From an uncultured Clostridia bacterium (GTDB taxonomy: Bacteria; Bacillota; Clostridia; Christensenellales; Borkfalkiaceae): DNA of 31,277 nt. The position numbers and the translations under genes were made by a program. This document shows, piece after piece, positions 22,684-30,743 of this stretch (the stretch's first letter is position 1; each line of letters starts with the position of its first letter). The notes under the pieces were generated by a model, which saw nothing but the letters and a program-made list of their open reading frames with translations, ran no database searches and was not told where the DNA came from. The stretch lies in the NCBI GenBank assembly GCA_904502225.1, contig CAJGDO010000015.1:1-31277 (forward strand). The letters run 5' to 3'.

Positions 22684-22729
22684 CTTATAAACTTCGTTGG
22701 GTAGTGTATACTGCCCAACTTGTTTCTAA
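22684..22729 (+). repeat. Minimal structured hairpin repeat, copy D (46 nt)
   Basis: It has the same ends (CTTATAAACTTCG, then CTTGTTTCTAA), but only a short helix, GTTGGGTAGT with ACTGCCCAAC, and a 4-nt loop. It looks like the outer stem of the family with the middle and apical parts deleted. Confidence 0.75.
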
Positions 22730-22769
22730 ATTTTAATTACATTCATATATTATACGTAGGAGAAAATTT

Positions 22770-24119
22770 ATGTTGGAAAAACAAAACAAAAAAAGCCTAA
22801 AATGGCTTTGGACAGCATTAGTTGTTGTCGTTGTTCTTGCAATTTTTGCTTGGTGTGGCTATAATGCAACTCAAAGCGAAAAAGGTGTAGATAGCATTTT
22901 CGGGTTATCTTCATTATTGTTTGGTATATTCGTTATAACTGCACTCGGTTATCTTTTAGGCAAAATAAATATCAAAGGCGTTTCTTTAGGAACAGCGGGC
23001 GTATTTTTAGTTGCAATCGCTTTTGGTGTTTTATGTACATATATTCCAAATGATATGCCAATTTTAGGCGTTCTTCATTTAGACAGTGCAACAAAAAACA
23101 CAGCATATTATAAATCTGCTATTTCAAACATCGGTTTAGTTTTATTCGTTGGTTCGGTTGGCTTTATTGCAGGCCCTAAATTCTTTAGAGACTTAAAGAA
23201 AAATTTTAAGACTTACATATTTTTAGGTATTTCTATCATCGTTGTGGGAACGGCTGTTGCAGTATTGTTCGTATTTATTTCACCATACGGCTCTGATTTT
23301 TGGTCAGGTGTTCTATCTGGTGCGTTAACTTCAACCCCAGGTTATTCTGCGGCTATTGAGGCAATGAAAATTAAAGGCGAAGTTGACACGCTTGTCACAA
23401 TCGGCCACGCAGTTGCATATCCATTTGGCGTTATCGGTGTTGTGCTCTTCGTTCAACTTATGCCAAAAATCTTAAAGAGCGATATGGCAAAAGAAAGAAG
23501 TTTCTTAAAGCCAGACGTAATAGAGCAATCAGAAAAAACACTTGATAAGTCAAAACTCTTTAAGTGCGATGACTTTGGTTTTACAGCCCTTGCACTTGCA
23601 GTTGTAAGCGGTTTGATTTTAGGTGCAATTAAAATTCCGCTATTTGCTGGTGCAGTGTTCTCACTTGGAACAACAGGTGGCGTTCTTATTATGTGCCTAG
23701 TATTCGGTCACTTTGGCAGAATTGGCAAACTTTCACTTGAAATTCCAGAAACAACCCTTAAAGCATTAAAAGAATTAGGTTTAATGTTATTCTTAATCGG
23801 TGCAGGTGTTGAAGGTGGTGTAAGCCTTATCGATGCAGTTGAAGGCGATGCAGGAATTATTGCTTGGGGCTTTGGCGGTGGCGTTGCTATGACAATGGTG
23901 CCTATGATTGTAGGCTACTTTATCGGTGGCAAACTCTTAAAAATGCCATTACTTAACAACCTTGGTTCAATCACGGGTGGTATGACTTCTACCCCAGCAC
24001 TTGGCTCATTAATAGCAACTGCTGAAACTGATGACGTTGCAGGTGCTTATGCATCAACTTATCCAATCGCATTAGTTTTAATAGTGCTTGCTTGCAACCT
24101 TATGATAGGTTTAATATAA
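22770..24119 (+). CDS. AspT/YidE-family transporter, candidate succinate exporter
   Basis: A 449-residue membrane protein of the aspartate:alanine exchanger (AAE) family. It has about ten helices in two halves, each with the family motif: GALTSTPGYSAA near residue 188 and GGMTSTPALGSL near 408. AspT and YidE carry two cytosolic TrkA-C (RCK) domains between the halves; here only a short charged loop (about residues 240-265) remains, which explains the smaller size. The family includes AspT and the succinate exporter SucE of Corynebacterium. Its place after a fumarate reductase makes succinate or another C4-dicarboxylate a likely substrate, by inference. TAGGAG lies 7 nt before the ATG. Confidence 0.85.
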   Translation: MLEKQNKKSLKWLWTALVVVVVLAIFAWCGYNATQSEKGVDSIFGLSSLLFGIFVITALGYLLGKINIKGVSLGTAGVFLVAIAFGVLCTYIPNDMPILGVLHLDSATKNTAYYKSAISNIGLVLFVGSVGFIAGPKFFRDLKKNFKTYIFLGISIIVVGTAVAVLFVFISPYGSDFWSGVLSGALTSTPGYSAAIEAMKIKGEVDTLVTIGHAVAYPFGVIGVVLFVQLMPKILKSDMAKERSFLKPDVIEQSEKTLDKSKLFKCDDFGFTALALAVVSGLILGAIKIPLFAGAVFSLGTTGGVLIMCLVFGHFGRIGKLSLEIPETTLKALKELGLMLFLIGAGVEGGVSLIDAVEGDAGIIAWGFGGGVAMTMVPMIVGYFIGGKLLKMPLLNNLGSITGGMTSTPALGSLIATAETDDVAGAYASTYPIALVLIVLACNLMIGLI

Positions 24120-24150
24120 AACGAAAAAAACAAATTAAACAAAAATAAAA

Positions 24151-24178
24151 AGCGGGAACAAAAACTGTTCCCGTTTTT
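24151..24178. terminator. Bidirectional terminator between transporter and hydrogenase
   Basis: CGGGAACA (24153-24160) pairs with TGTTCCCG (24166-24173), with A-rich sequence on the left and TTTTTAT on the right. It serves two convergent genes. Confidence 0.9.
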
Positions 24179-24199
24179 ATGTTTTAAATTTTAATTATA

Positions 24200-25627
24200 T
24201 TAGTCATCCATTGAGTTTACGGCGTCAGAGATTGCAGTAAAGTTAGCGTCCTTGCCAAACTTGTCAACCTTAATCTTATTAGTTTCGCCGTGGGTTAAGC
24301 AACCTGCACCGCCGATACAACCGCCTTGACAGGCCATACCTTCAATAAAGTTTCCGTCAAGCATTTTCTTTGATGCTTTTAGTAGGGCAACTCTGCACGC
24401 TTCTATACCGTCGCAAGGCACTGCTTTAAGGTCAAAGTTATCAATGCCCTTTTCTTTTAAGCCTTGTGCAACGGCTTCTGAAAGCCCGCAGTTTCTTGCA
24501 AAAATTCTGCCGTAATACGATGCGTTTTTAATGTTTTCGTTCTCTAACTCGGCAAGCATAATATCTTTGCTATCAAATAAGGCCTGCAACTCTTCAAAGG
24601 TTATAACCACGTCAACGAAAGGTGCAACGTCTTCTTGTTGAATTTCCATTTTCTTTGCCGTGCAAGGCCCAATGAACACAACTTTAGCATTTGGTTGGTG
24701 TTCTTTAATCTTCTTTGCAATGGTTGCCATAGGCGATAGGTTGTGCGAAATATATTGTGATAGGTCAGGGAATTTCTTTTTAACGTAAGACACAAATGCT
24801 GGGCAACACGAACTTGTTAAAAAGCCTTTTTCAGCAAGTTCTTTTGCCTCTGATAAAGCAACAATGTCAGCACCGAGTGCTGCTTCAACAATATCATAAA
24901 AACCAAGTTTTTTAATACCCGTTAAAACTTGCCCAAGTTCAGCATAAACAAATTGGCTGGCAATGGCAGGTGCAACAACTGCATAAACAGGGTAGTTTTG
25001 GTTGTTGTTGCTGTTTTTAATTAAGTCGATTACCTTTAATATGTAAGACTTATCGTTTATTGCACCCCAAGGGCATTGGTAAACGCACGCCCCGCAAGCA
25101 ATGCACTTTTCATCATCAATTTTTGCAGCCTTGTTTTCATCCATAGAAATGGCTTTGACCTTGCAGGCTTTTTCGCAAGGGCGTTTGTGGTTTATAATTG
25201 CACTGTAAGGGCAAACCTTTGCACAAAGCCCACATTCCACGCATTTTTCTTTATCGATATGAACTTTTTGGTTTGCGTCAACCGTGATAGCCCCTTTTTT
25301 GCAAACGCCTATGCAACGCCTTGCCAAACAGCCACGGCAAGCATCGGTCACTTCATATCCGCCCATAGGGCATTCATCGCACGCAATATCTATAACTTCA
25401 ATAACGTTTTTATTTTCAGGGTTGCCACCCAAGGCAAGTTTAATTCTTTCGTTCACAATTGCTTGTTCTTTATAAATACAGCAACGCATAGTCGCTTTCT
25501 TTCCCGGAACGATAATTTTAGGGATATTAACGATATTTTCGGTTAGCGTGCCTTCCCAAGCAAAACGTGCCACTTCTTTTAATACTTTATACTTTAATCT
25601 TTGTACTTTTGTGTCAAAAACTCTCAT
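24200..25627 (-). CDS. Monomeric [FeFe] hydrogenase, group B type
   Basis: A predicted ferredoxin-dependent hydrogenase (475 aa). The N-terminal half has cysteine-rich segments at 83-109 and [4Fe-4S] motifs CVECGLCAKVCP (129-140) and CIACGACVYQCP (175-186). The catalytic domain has the three H-cluster motifs in group B form: TSSCCPAFV (Cys274, Cys275), GPCTAKKME (Cys322), and EGMACQGGCIGGAG (Cys433, Cys437). All ligands are kept, so it should be active if the HydEFG maturases are encoded elsewhere. The third motif has CQGGC where group A enzymes have CPGGC. An AGGAGG site precedes the ATG. It lies 17 nt behind a LysR gene on the same strand, probably co-transcribed. Confidence 0.9.
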   Translation of the reverse strand: MRVFDTKVQRLKYKVLKEVARFAWEGTLTENIVNIPKIIVPGKKATMRCCIYKEQAIVNERIKLALGGNPENKNVIEVIDIACDECPMGGYEVTDACRGCLARRCIGVCKKGAITVDANQKVHIDKEKCVECGLCAKVCPYSAIINHKRPCEKACKVKAISMDENKAAKIDDEKCIACGACVYQCPWGAINDKSYILKVIDLIKNSNNNQNYPVYAVVAPAIASQFVYAELGQVLTGIKKLGFYDIVEAALGADIVALSEAKELAEKGFLTSSCCPAFVSYVKKKFPDLSQYISHNLSPMATIAKKIKEHQPNAKVVFIGPCTAKKMEIQQEDVAPFVDVVITFEELQALFDSKDIMLAELENENIKNASYYGRIFARNCGLSEAVAQGLKEKGIDNFDLKAVPCDGIEACRVALLKASKKMLDGNFIEGMACQGGCIGGAGCLTHGETNKIKVDKFGKDANFTAISDAVNSMDD

Positions 25628-25644
25628 AACGCCTCCTAAAATGA

Positions 25645-26574
25645 TTAATTGTTAAAATATTTGTTTTTCGCCTCAACGATTTTACTTATAAAATCGTTAT
25701 CGAGTTTGGTTAAATGATATTTCTTTCTATAAATCAAAATATCCTTATATACTTTGGTATTAAAATCACATTTCTTTTCAACCAAGTTATACTTATCAAG
25801 CAAGTCCTTTGGGATAGGGGAAACCCACATAAAAGTGTTTGGCACTTGTTCTAAAAGGGTAAACTGCACGCCACGCTCGAACACCATTATACGATTTTTA
25901 CTAAACTCTGATAGTTCAGCCCTTTTAACGTCGATAAGTGGTAAAGACGGCACGTAAGGGTCGCCATGCGTGATTTCTATAAAGTTTGCAAGGTCTTCTG
26001 CCTCAATCTTATCCTTTTTAGCAAGCGGATTGTTTTTATTAACGGCTAAAACGTAAGAAAAATCGTTAAGCACTTCAAAGTTAAGTTTCTTTTCCTCAAA
26101 AAGGGTGTTAAAATACTTTTCAAACGAACTTTGATACCTAACAATACCTAAATCATATTCTTCCTTAACAACGCTTATAATGGCTTGCATAGAGTTGGCT
26201 TCTTTATAAACGATTTCGGCACTTGTCCCACTGTTAAGTTCTTTTGCGAATTCTGAAAAAGCATAGGAAAAATAACTTGCCCTTGGCACGCAAACAGAAA
26301 GCCTTAACTTCTGCTCGTTTCTGTTTTCATAAATAGCCTCAATCTTTTTAATTTGGGTTAGGGCATTTTTTGCATAAAGCAAAAACTCGTCCCCCTCAAT
26401 AGTCGTTTCCAAACCTTTTGACGAACGCTTAAAAATCTTAATTTTAAGTTCGCTTTCAAGTGATTTTATGGCACGGCTTAAATTAGGCTGTGAAGTATAA
26501 AGGTTTTCAGCCGCCTTGCTTATTGAACGGGTGTTTGCCACTTCAACGGCATATTTCATATGCAATAAATTCAT
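25645..26574 (-). CDS. LysR-family transcriptional regulator
   Basis: A 309-residue regulator with a typical winged helix-turn-helix at the N-terminus (MKYAVEVANTRSISKAAENL and SQPNLSRAIKSLE, about residues 6-44), a linker helix, and a ligand-binding domain. The substrate is not evident. It is transcribed in the same direction as the hydrogenase 17 nt downstream, an unusual layout for LysR, which more often diverges from its target. It may control the hydrogenase, the divergent acyltransferase gene, or its own promoter. Ribosome site AGGTG precedes the ATG. Confidence 0.93.
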   Translation of the reverse strand: MNLLHMKYAVEVANTRSISKAAENLYTSQPNLSRAIKSLESELKIKIFKRSSKGLETTIEGDEFLLYAKNALTQIKKIEAIYENRNEQKLRLSVCVPRASYFSYAFSEFAKELNSGTSAEIVYKEANSMQAIISVVKEEYDLGIVRYQSSFEKYFNTLFEEKKLNFEVLNDFSYVLAVNKNNPLAKKDKIEAEDLANFIEITHGDPYVPSLPLIDVKRAELSEFSKNRIMVFERGVQFTLLEQVPNTFMWVSPIPKDLLDKYNLVEKKCDFNTKVYKDILIYRKKYHLTKLDNDFISKIVEAKNKYFNN

Positions 26575-26610
26575 ATTTTCACCTAAAAAACAACTTTATT
26601 TATTAAATTA

Positions 26611-26638
26611 AGTATAACATTTTTATTATATTTGTCAA
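26611..26638 (-). promoter_or_regulatory. Predicted sigma-A promoter of the LysR-hydrogenase pair
   Basis: On the minus strand: a perfect TTGACA (26633-26638), a 16-nt spacer, and TATACT (26611-26616). Confidence 0.6.
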
Positions 26639-26705
26639 GCAAAAAATACATTAAAAGTTATGGTATTTACAGGAATTTTTGCCTAAAAATTTGGTTTAGA
26701 AAAGG

Positions 26706-26734
26706 TTGATTTTTGCTTATTTTTATGTTAAAAT
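26706..26734 (+). promoter_or_regulatory. Predicted sigma-A promoter of the acyltransferase gene
   Basis: TTGATT (26706-26711), a 17-nt spacer, and TAAAAT (26729-26734), 15 nt before the ATG, with GGTGGA between as ribosome site. Confidence 0.6.
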
Positions 26735-26749
26735 TTAGTTGGTGGAAGT

Positions 26750-27973
26750 ATGAAAGAATTATTTAAGAGGCTGAACTTAAAAGTTGATGTGGAAAACAAG
26801 TTTTGGGAAACGGCTTATAAAAAGGCCGTGCTAGAGCCTGATATCCCATTTTTTATAACGCAAGATTTTGTTAAAAATATTCAAGAAAAATACTCGGTTT
26901 TGCCTAAAAATTATGGCATTTTGCTTTCTGCTATTAAGCAAATTCAATGTAATGCAGACTTGTGTTTGCTTTCAAAAATCTTGTATCATTTGCTCTTTTT
27001 AAAAATTGGTAAAAAGCGTATTTTTGCTGGTTTCGAACTGCCAAAAGCCCCAAAAGGTGCTGAAAACACGCTTGCATACGACCTTTTTTCAGTTTTTCCA
27101 ATAATGGCACATATCCCAAAAAGTTTTGCACTTTTAGAGCAAAAAGGTGTGGAAAAAGAAATTTGCTCTCGCTCGCATTGTCAGTTGGACACTTGCATAA
27201 GTGAGGCAAGCGAAAAGTATAATAAGCCTTGTTTTACAACAGAGTTTTTTATGTGCTATCGTGCATTTATTTACCTAAACGTATTGAGGATTGGGCGTTT
27301 TAGGTTTGAAGTTATTAAAAAATCTAACCTAAATGCGTATGCGTTTATAAACAATTTGGGCGAAGTTAAAATTTTGATGCACGGCATAACCTTAAACAAA
27401 AACGGCAACGTTTTAGGGAACCCTGGCTGTTTAGACGAGCAAGGCTCGTTTGTTGCAAAAGTTTATCAAGACGATAATTATTTTTACGGACACTCGATAG
27501 ATGAAAGCACTTGCCTTGTGGATAACAATAGTATAAAATTAGACAAAAAAGATTGGCAGATAATTTATCAGCCAAATGATGCTATAATTGAAGTGCATAT
27601 TCCGTTTGACGAATCGTTTGATGATGAGTATTGCCAAAAATCTTACGAAAAAGCACGAGAAGTGTTTAAAAAATGCTATCCCGAATATGAATTTAAGTGT
27701 TTTGCGACAAGCACTTGGTTTTTTGCACCTGTTTTACAAAAGGTGTTAAAGCAAAGTTCAAACATTTATAAGTTTAGGCAAAAATATAACCGTTTTCCTG
27801 CAAAATGTAGTGGGTTAGACGTGTTTAACTATGTATATAAAATAAATCCAAAAGCCTATGCAGAAGTTAATTTTGATGGGTTGGCAGAAGATAATTCGCT
27901 TAAAAAAGGTTTAAAAGAACAACTAAAAAAAGGCGAGTTTGTTTACGAATTTAGTGGCTTATTTAAGTTTTAA
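26750..27973 (+). CDS. GNAT-like acyltransferase domain protein (NAT_N/GNAT_C type)
   Basis: A 407-residue cytosolic protein without signal or membrane helices. The overall pattern resembles the clostridial acyltransferase-domain proteins that join an N-terminal NAT_N-like domain to a GNAT-like C-terminal domain. Supporting segments are IGRFRFEVI near residue 185, VHIPFDESFDDEYCQKSYEKA near 283, and ATSTWFFAPVLQKVLKQSSNI near 324. Substrates of this family are unknown. It has its own promoter, diverges from the LysR gene, and is followed after 13 nt by mgsA, so the two are probably one transcript. The family call is from memory of motif spacing. Confidence 0.7.
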   Translation: MKELFKRLNLKVDVENKFWETAYKKAVLEPDIPFFITQDFVKNIQEKYSVLPKNYGILLSAIKQIQCNADLCLLSKILYHLLFLKIGKKRIFAGFELPKAPKGAENTLAYDLFSVFPIMAHIPKSFALLEQKGVEKEICSRSHCQLDTCISEASEKYNKPCFTTEFFMCYRAFIYLNVLRIGRFRFEVIKKSNLNAYAFINNLGEVKILMHGITLNKNGNVLGNPGCLDEQGSFVAKVYQDDNYFYGHSIDESTCLVDNNSIKLDKKDWQIIYQPNDAIIEVHIPFDESFDDEYCQKSYEKAREVFKKCYPEYEFKCFATSTWFFAPVLQKVLKQSSNIYKFRQKYNRFPAKCSGLDVFNYVYKINPKAYAEVNFDGLAEDNSLKKGLKEQLKKGEFVYEFSGLFKF

Positions 27974-27986
27974 TAAAGGAGAGAAA

Positions 27987-28361
27987 ATGAAAAAGACAAT
28001 AGCATTGATTGCACACGACAACAAAAAACCAGAAATTATAGAATGGGCAAACAAAAACAAGGAAATTTTGCAAAATTTTAATCTTTGCGGAACGGGGACA
28101 ACTTCTAAAAAAATACAAGAAAGCACAGGGCTTAAAGTAAAAGGTTATTTGTCAGGCCCGCTTGGTGGCGACCAACAAATAGGTGCGTTGGTTGCAACGG
28201 GCGAGATTGATTTGGTTGTGTTTTTTTGCGACCCTTTGCAAGCCCAACCGCACGACCCTGACGTTAAGGCGTTGCTCCGAATTACTAACGTTTATAACGT
28301 GGCTATCGCAACAAACGTCGCAACGGCTGATTTGGTTATAAAGTCTATGACAAATAATTGA
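27987..28361 (+). CDS. mgsA: Methylglyoxal synthase
   Basis: MgsA converts dihydroxyacetone phosphate to methylglyoxal and phosphate, a bypass used when phosphate is short or sugar phosphates accumulate. The ATG at 27987 is set by AAGGAG (27976-27981); an earlier in-frame ATG at 27939 would overlap the upstream gene and lacks a site. The 124 residues contain the active-site set: His10-Asp11 (IAHDNKK), Asp62 (GPLGGDQQ), His89 and Asp92 (QPHDPDV), with the phosphate loop GTGTTS at 36-41. The stop codon overlaps the -35 box of the glnN promoter. Confidence 0.95.
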   Translation: MKKTIALIAHDNKKPEIIEWANKNKEILQNFNLCGTGTTSKKIQESTGLKVKGYLSGPLGGDQQIGALVATGEIDLVVFFCDPLQAQPHDPDVKALLRITNVYNVAIATNVATADLVIKSMTNN

Positions 28362-28386
28362 CAAAATCAATTCAAAATGGTAGAAT
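28358..28386 (+). promoter_or_regulatory. Predicted sigma-A promoter of glnN, overlapping the mgsA stop codon
   Basis: A perfect TTGACA (28358-28363), a 17-nt spacer, and TAGAAT (28381-28386). The mgsA stop TGA occupies 28359-28361, inside the -35 box. Confidence 0.7.
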
Positions 28387-28417
28387 AATTTTGCAATTTT
28401 GATTTACGGAGATATAT

Positions 28418-30517
28418 ATGAGTGTAAATATTCCTGAAATTTTCGGCTCAATGGTGTTCAGCGACAAGGTTATGAAAGAACGCTTGCCAGAAGGGGCTTA
28501 TAACGCCGTTCGTGAAGCCATTGATAATGGCACGCCTTTATCGCACGAAAACGCTAAAATAATCGCATCGGTTATGAAAGAGTGGGCGATTGAAAAGGGT
28601 GCAACCCACTTTACACATTGGTTCCAACCAATGACGGGGATTACTGCCGAAAAACACGACAGTTTTATAGAGCCTGCTGGAAACGGCGAAGTTATAATGA
28701 AGTTTTCCGAAAAATCGCTTGTTAAGGGGGAGTCAGACGCTTCAAGTTTCCCATCAGGTGGGTTAAGGGCGACCTTTGAAGCAAGGGGATATACTGCTTG
28801 GGACCCAACTTCTTACGCCTTTGTTAAGGACGGAAGCCTTTACGTTCCAACGGCTTTCTGCTCTTACGGTGGCGAGGCTTTGGACAAGAAAACACCACTT
28901 TTGCGTTCACTTGAAACCTTTAATAGAGAGGCTTTAAGGATACTTAAACTTTTTGGCAAAGAAAACGTTAAAAAGGTTATGCCAACTTGTGGTTCTGAAC
29001 AAGAATATTTTTTGATTGATAAAAGCGTTTATGAAAAACGTTTGGACTTAATACACTGTGGCAGAACGCTTTTTGGTGCAAGGCCATCAAAAGGACAAGA
29101 ACTTGAAGACCACTATTACGGTGCCATAAAATCAAGAGTTTCAGCCTTTATGAAAGAACTTGACACAGAACTTTGGAAACTTGGCGTTTATGCTAAAACA
29201 AAGCATAACGAAGTTGCACCAGCACAACACGAATTAGCACCTGTGTTTACTTCTATAAACATTGCGTCAGACCAAAACCAATTGACGATGGAACTTATGA
29301 AAAGCGTTGCAAACAAGCACGGTTTAGTTTGCTTGTTGCACGAAAAGCCTTTTGCATCAGTAAACGGAAGTGGTAAGCACGACAACTGGTCGATTAGCAC
29401 GGATACAAACGAGAACTTGCTTGACCCAGGTGCAACCCCAAGCGAAAACGCACAATTCTTGCTTTTCTTGGTTGCCGTTATCAGTGCAGTGGACAAGCAC
29501 CAAGACTTGTTAAGAATAAGCGTTGCATCTGCCGGAAACGACCATAGATTAGGGGCGGACGAAGCACCACCAGCAATAATTTCAATCTATCTTGGCGAAG
29601 AACTTGAAGGCATTTTGCACGCTATTGAAAGTGGCAGAGAATATAACGCCAAAAAGAAATCAGAACTTAAGATTGGCGTGTCGGTATTGCCACCTATTCC
29701 AAAGGATTCAACCGATAGAAACAGAACTTCACCATTTGCCTTTACGGGTAATAAGTTTGAGTTTAGAATGGTTGGCTCGTCATTAAACATTGCTTGCCCT
29801 AACTTTATTATTAACACTATCGTTGCTGATGAACTTAAAGAGTTTGCCGACAAACTTGAAAACGCAACAGATTTTAACACTGAATTAAACAAGTTGATTA
29901 AGGCAAAGATTAAAGAGCATAAGCGTATATTATTCAGCGGAAACAACTATTCAACCGAATGGAAAAAAGAGGCTAAAAAGCGTGGCTTACTCAATTTGCA
30001 ATCGACTGTTGATGCTTTGCCACTTTATAACCAAACTAAAAACGTGGAACTCTTTGAAAAGCACAAGGTTCTATCTGGAAGCGAGATACATTCTCGTATG
30101 GAAATTTTGCTTGAAAACTATTCTAACATCGTTCATATTGAAGCACTTACTGCTATCGATATTGCAAGAAAACACATTATTCCATCAGTGCTTGCATACC
30201 AAACATTCTTATTAAAATCACACGATTTAAAAGAAAAATGCGGTGTAAAATTTTCAAGAAAAATGGAAGAAGATTTGCTAGGGAAAATTAGCGAATTGGC
30301 AGAAAAATTCTATGAAAGTTTACAAAAACTTGACCTAGACGAAAAGAAATATAACAAGACTTGGCCAAATCTTAAAAAGGCAAAATTCTGCAAGAGCGTT
30401 TTATTAAAAGAAATGCAATCTTTAAGGAATTATGCAGACCAAATGGAACTTCTTATGGGTAAGGAATATATCAATTTCCCAACCTATGAAGATATACTTT
30501 ACAGCGTAAAATATTAA
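28418..30517 (+). CDS. glnN: Type III glutamine synthetase (GlnN)
   Basis: GlnN joins ammonia to glutamate with ATP. The length of 699 residues is that of the type III enzyme, much larger than GlnA type I (about 450). Recognisable parts are THWFQPMTGITAEKHDSF near residue 70, the ligand region CGSEQEYFLID near 190, KHNEVAPAQHELAP near 265, NGSGKHDNWSIST near 316, and SAGNDHRLGADEAPPAI near 371, all typical of GlnN. GGAG lies 8 nt before the ATG. It has a strong promoter of its own and a terminator, so it is monocistronic. No nitrogen-regulatory hairpin is visible in the short leader. Confidence 0.96.
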   Translation: MSVNIPEIFGSMVFSDKVMKERLPEGAYNAVREAIDNGTPLSHENAKIIASVMKEWAIEKGATHFTHWFQPMTGITAEKHDSFIEPAGNGEVIMKFSEKSLVKGESDASSFPSGGLRATFEARGYTAWDPTSYAFVKDGSLYVPTAFCSYGGEALDKKTPLLRSLETFNREALRILKLFGKENVKKVMPTCGSEQEYFLIDKSVYEKRLDLIHCGRTLFGARPSKGQELEDHYYGAIKSRVSAFMKELDTELWKLGVYAKTKHNEVAPAQHELAPVFTSINIASDQNQLTMELMKSVANKHGLVCLLHEKPFASVNGSGKHDNWSISTDTNENLLDPGATPSENAQFLLFLVAVISAVDKHQDLLRISVASAGNDHRLGADEAPPAIISIYLGEELEGILHAIESGREYNAKKKSELKIGVSVLPPIPKDSTDRNRTSPFAFTGNKFEFRMVGSSLNIACPNFIINTIVADELKEFADKLENATDFNTELNKLIKAKIKEHKRILFSGNNYSTEWKKEAKKRGLLNLQSTVDALPLYNQTKNVELFEKHKVLSGSEIHSRMEILLENYSNIVHIEALTAIDIARKHIIPSVLAYQTFLLKSHDLKEKCGVKFSRKMEEDLLGKISELAEKFYESLQKLDLDEKKYNKTWPNLKKAKFCKSVLLKEMQSLRNYADQMELLMGKEYINFPTYEDILYSVKY

Positions 30518-30520
30518 TCA

Positions 30521-30554
30521 AAAAACCTTGCGAATTTTTTCGTAAGGTTTTTTT
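30521..30554 (+). terminator. Intrinsic terminator after glnN
   Basis: AAAACCTTGCGA (30522-30533) pairs with TCGTAAGGTTTT (30540-30551), followed by TTT. Confidence 0.85.
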
Positions 30555-30641
30555 GCGGTTAAAACAAAAAGACCAAGCATTTTTTTGGTAAAAATATTAG
30601 TAAAAATTGTTCAAATTATCACTAAAAAATGCTCAAAAAGG

Positions 30642-30670
30642 TTGAAATGAAAACATAAATATGTTAAAAT
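30642..30670 (+). promoter_or_regulatory. Predicted sigma-A promoter of the NfnA-like gene
   Basis: TTGAAA (30642-30647), a 17-nt spacer, and TAAAAT (30665-30670). Confidence 0.6.
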
Positions 30671-30688
30671 ATATTAGGTAATACGTTT

Positions 30689-30725
30689 GGCGGTTTTGCA
30701 AGAGAAAAATTTTGCCTAAACTGCC
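30689..30725 (+). promoter_or_regulatory. Leader hairpin before the NfnA-like gene
   Basis: GGCGGTTT (30689-30696) pairs with AAACTGCC (30718-30725), with an inner region that can pair further. It lies within the leader, 7 nt before AAGGAG (30733-30738). It may stabilise the mRNA; no known riboswitch class is recognised. Confidence 0.4.
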
Positions 30726-30743
30726 GAGAAAAAAGGAGAATTT

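Larger units (their letters stand above)
22431..22769. other. Intergenic region filled by structured repeats (339 nt)
   Basis: It holds repeat copies B, C and the short copy D, all in the same orientation as frdA. B and C are joined by the palindrome CCTTAA-ATA-TTAAGG (22543-22557). After D comes an AT-rich stretch with a -10-like TATATTATAC (about 22746-22754) and the TAGGAG site of the transporter gene. No convincing terminator with a T run follows frdA. Confidence 0.75.

Noticed and set aside
22433..22729. CRISPR array or integron attC sites
   Set aside because: There are only three or four units, with paired and variable interiors rather than identical repeats with unique spacers. The ends (AAAC/GTTTCTAA) do not fit the attC core GTTRRRY, and no integrase or cassette genes are nearby.
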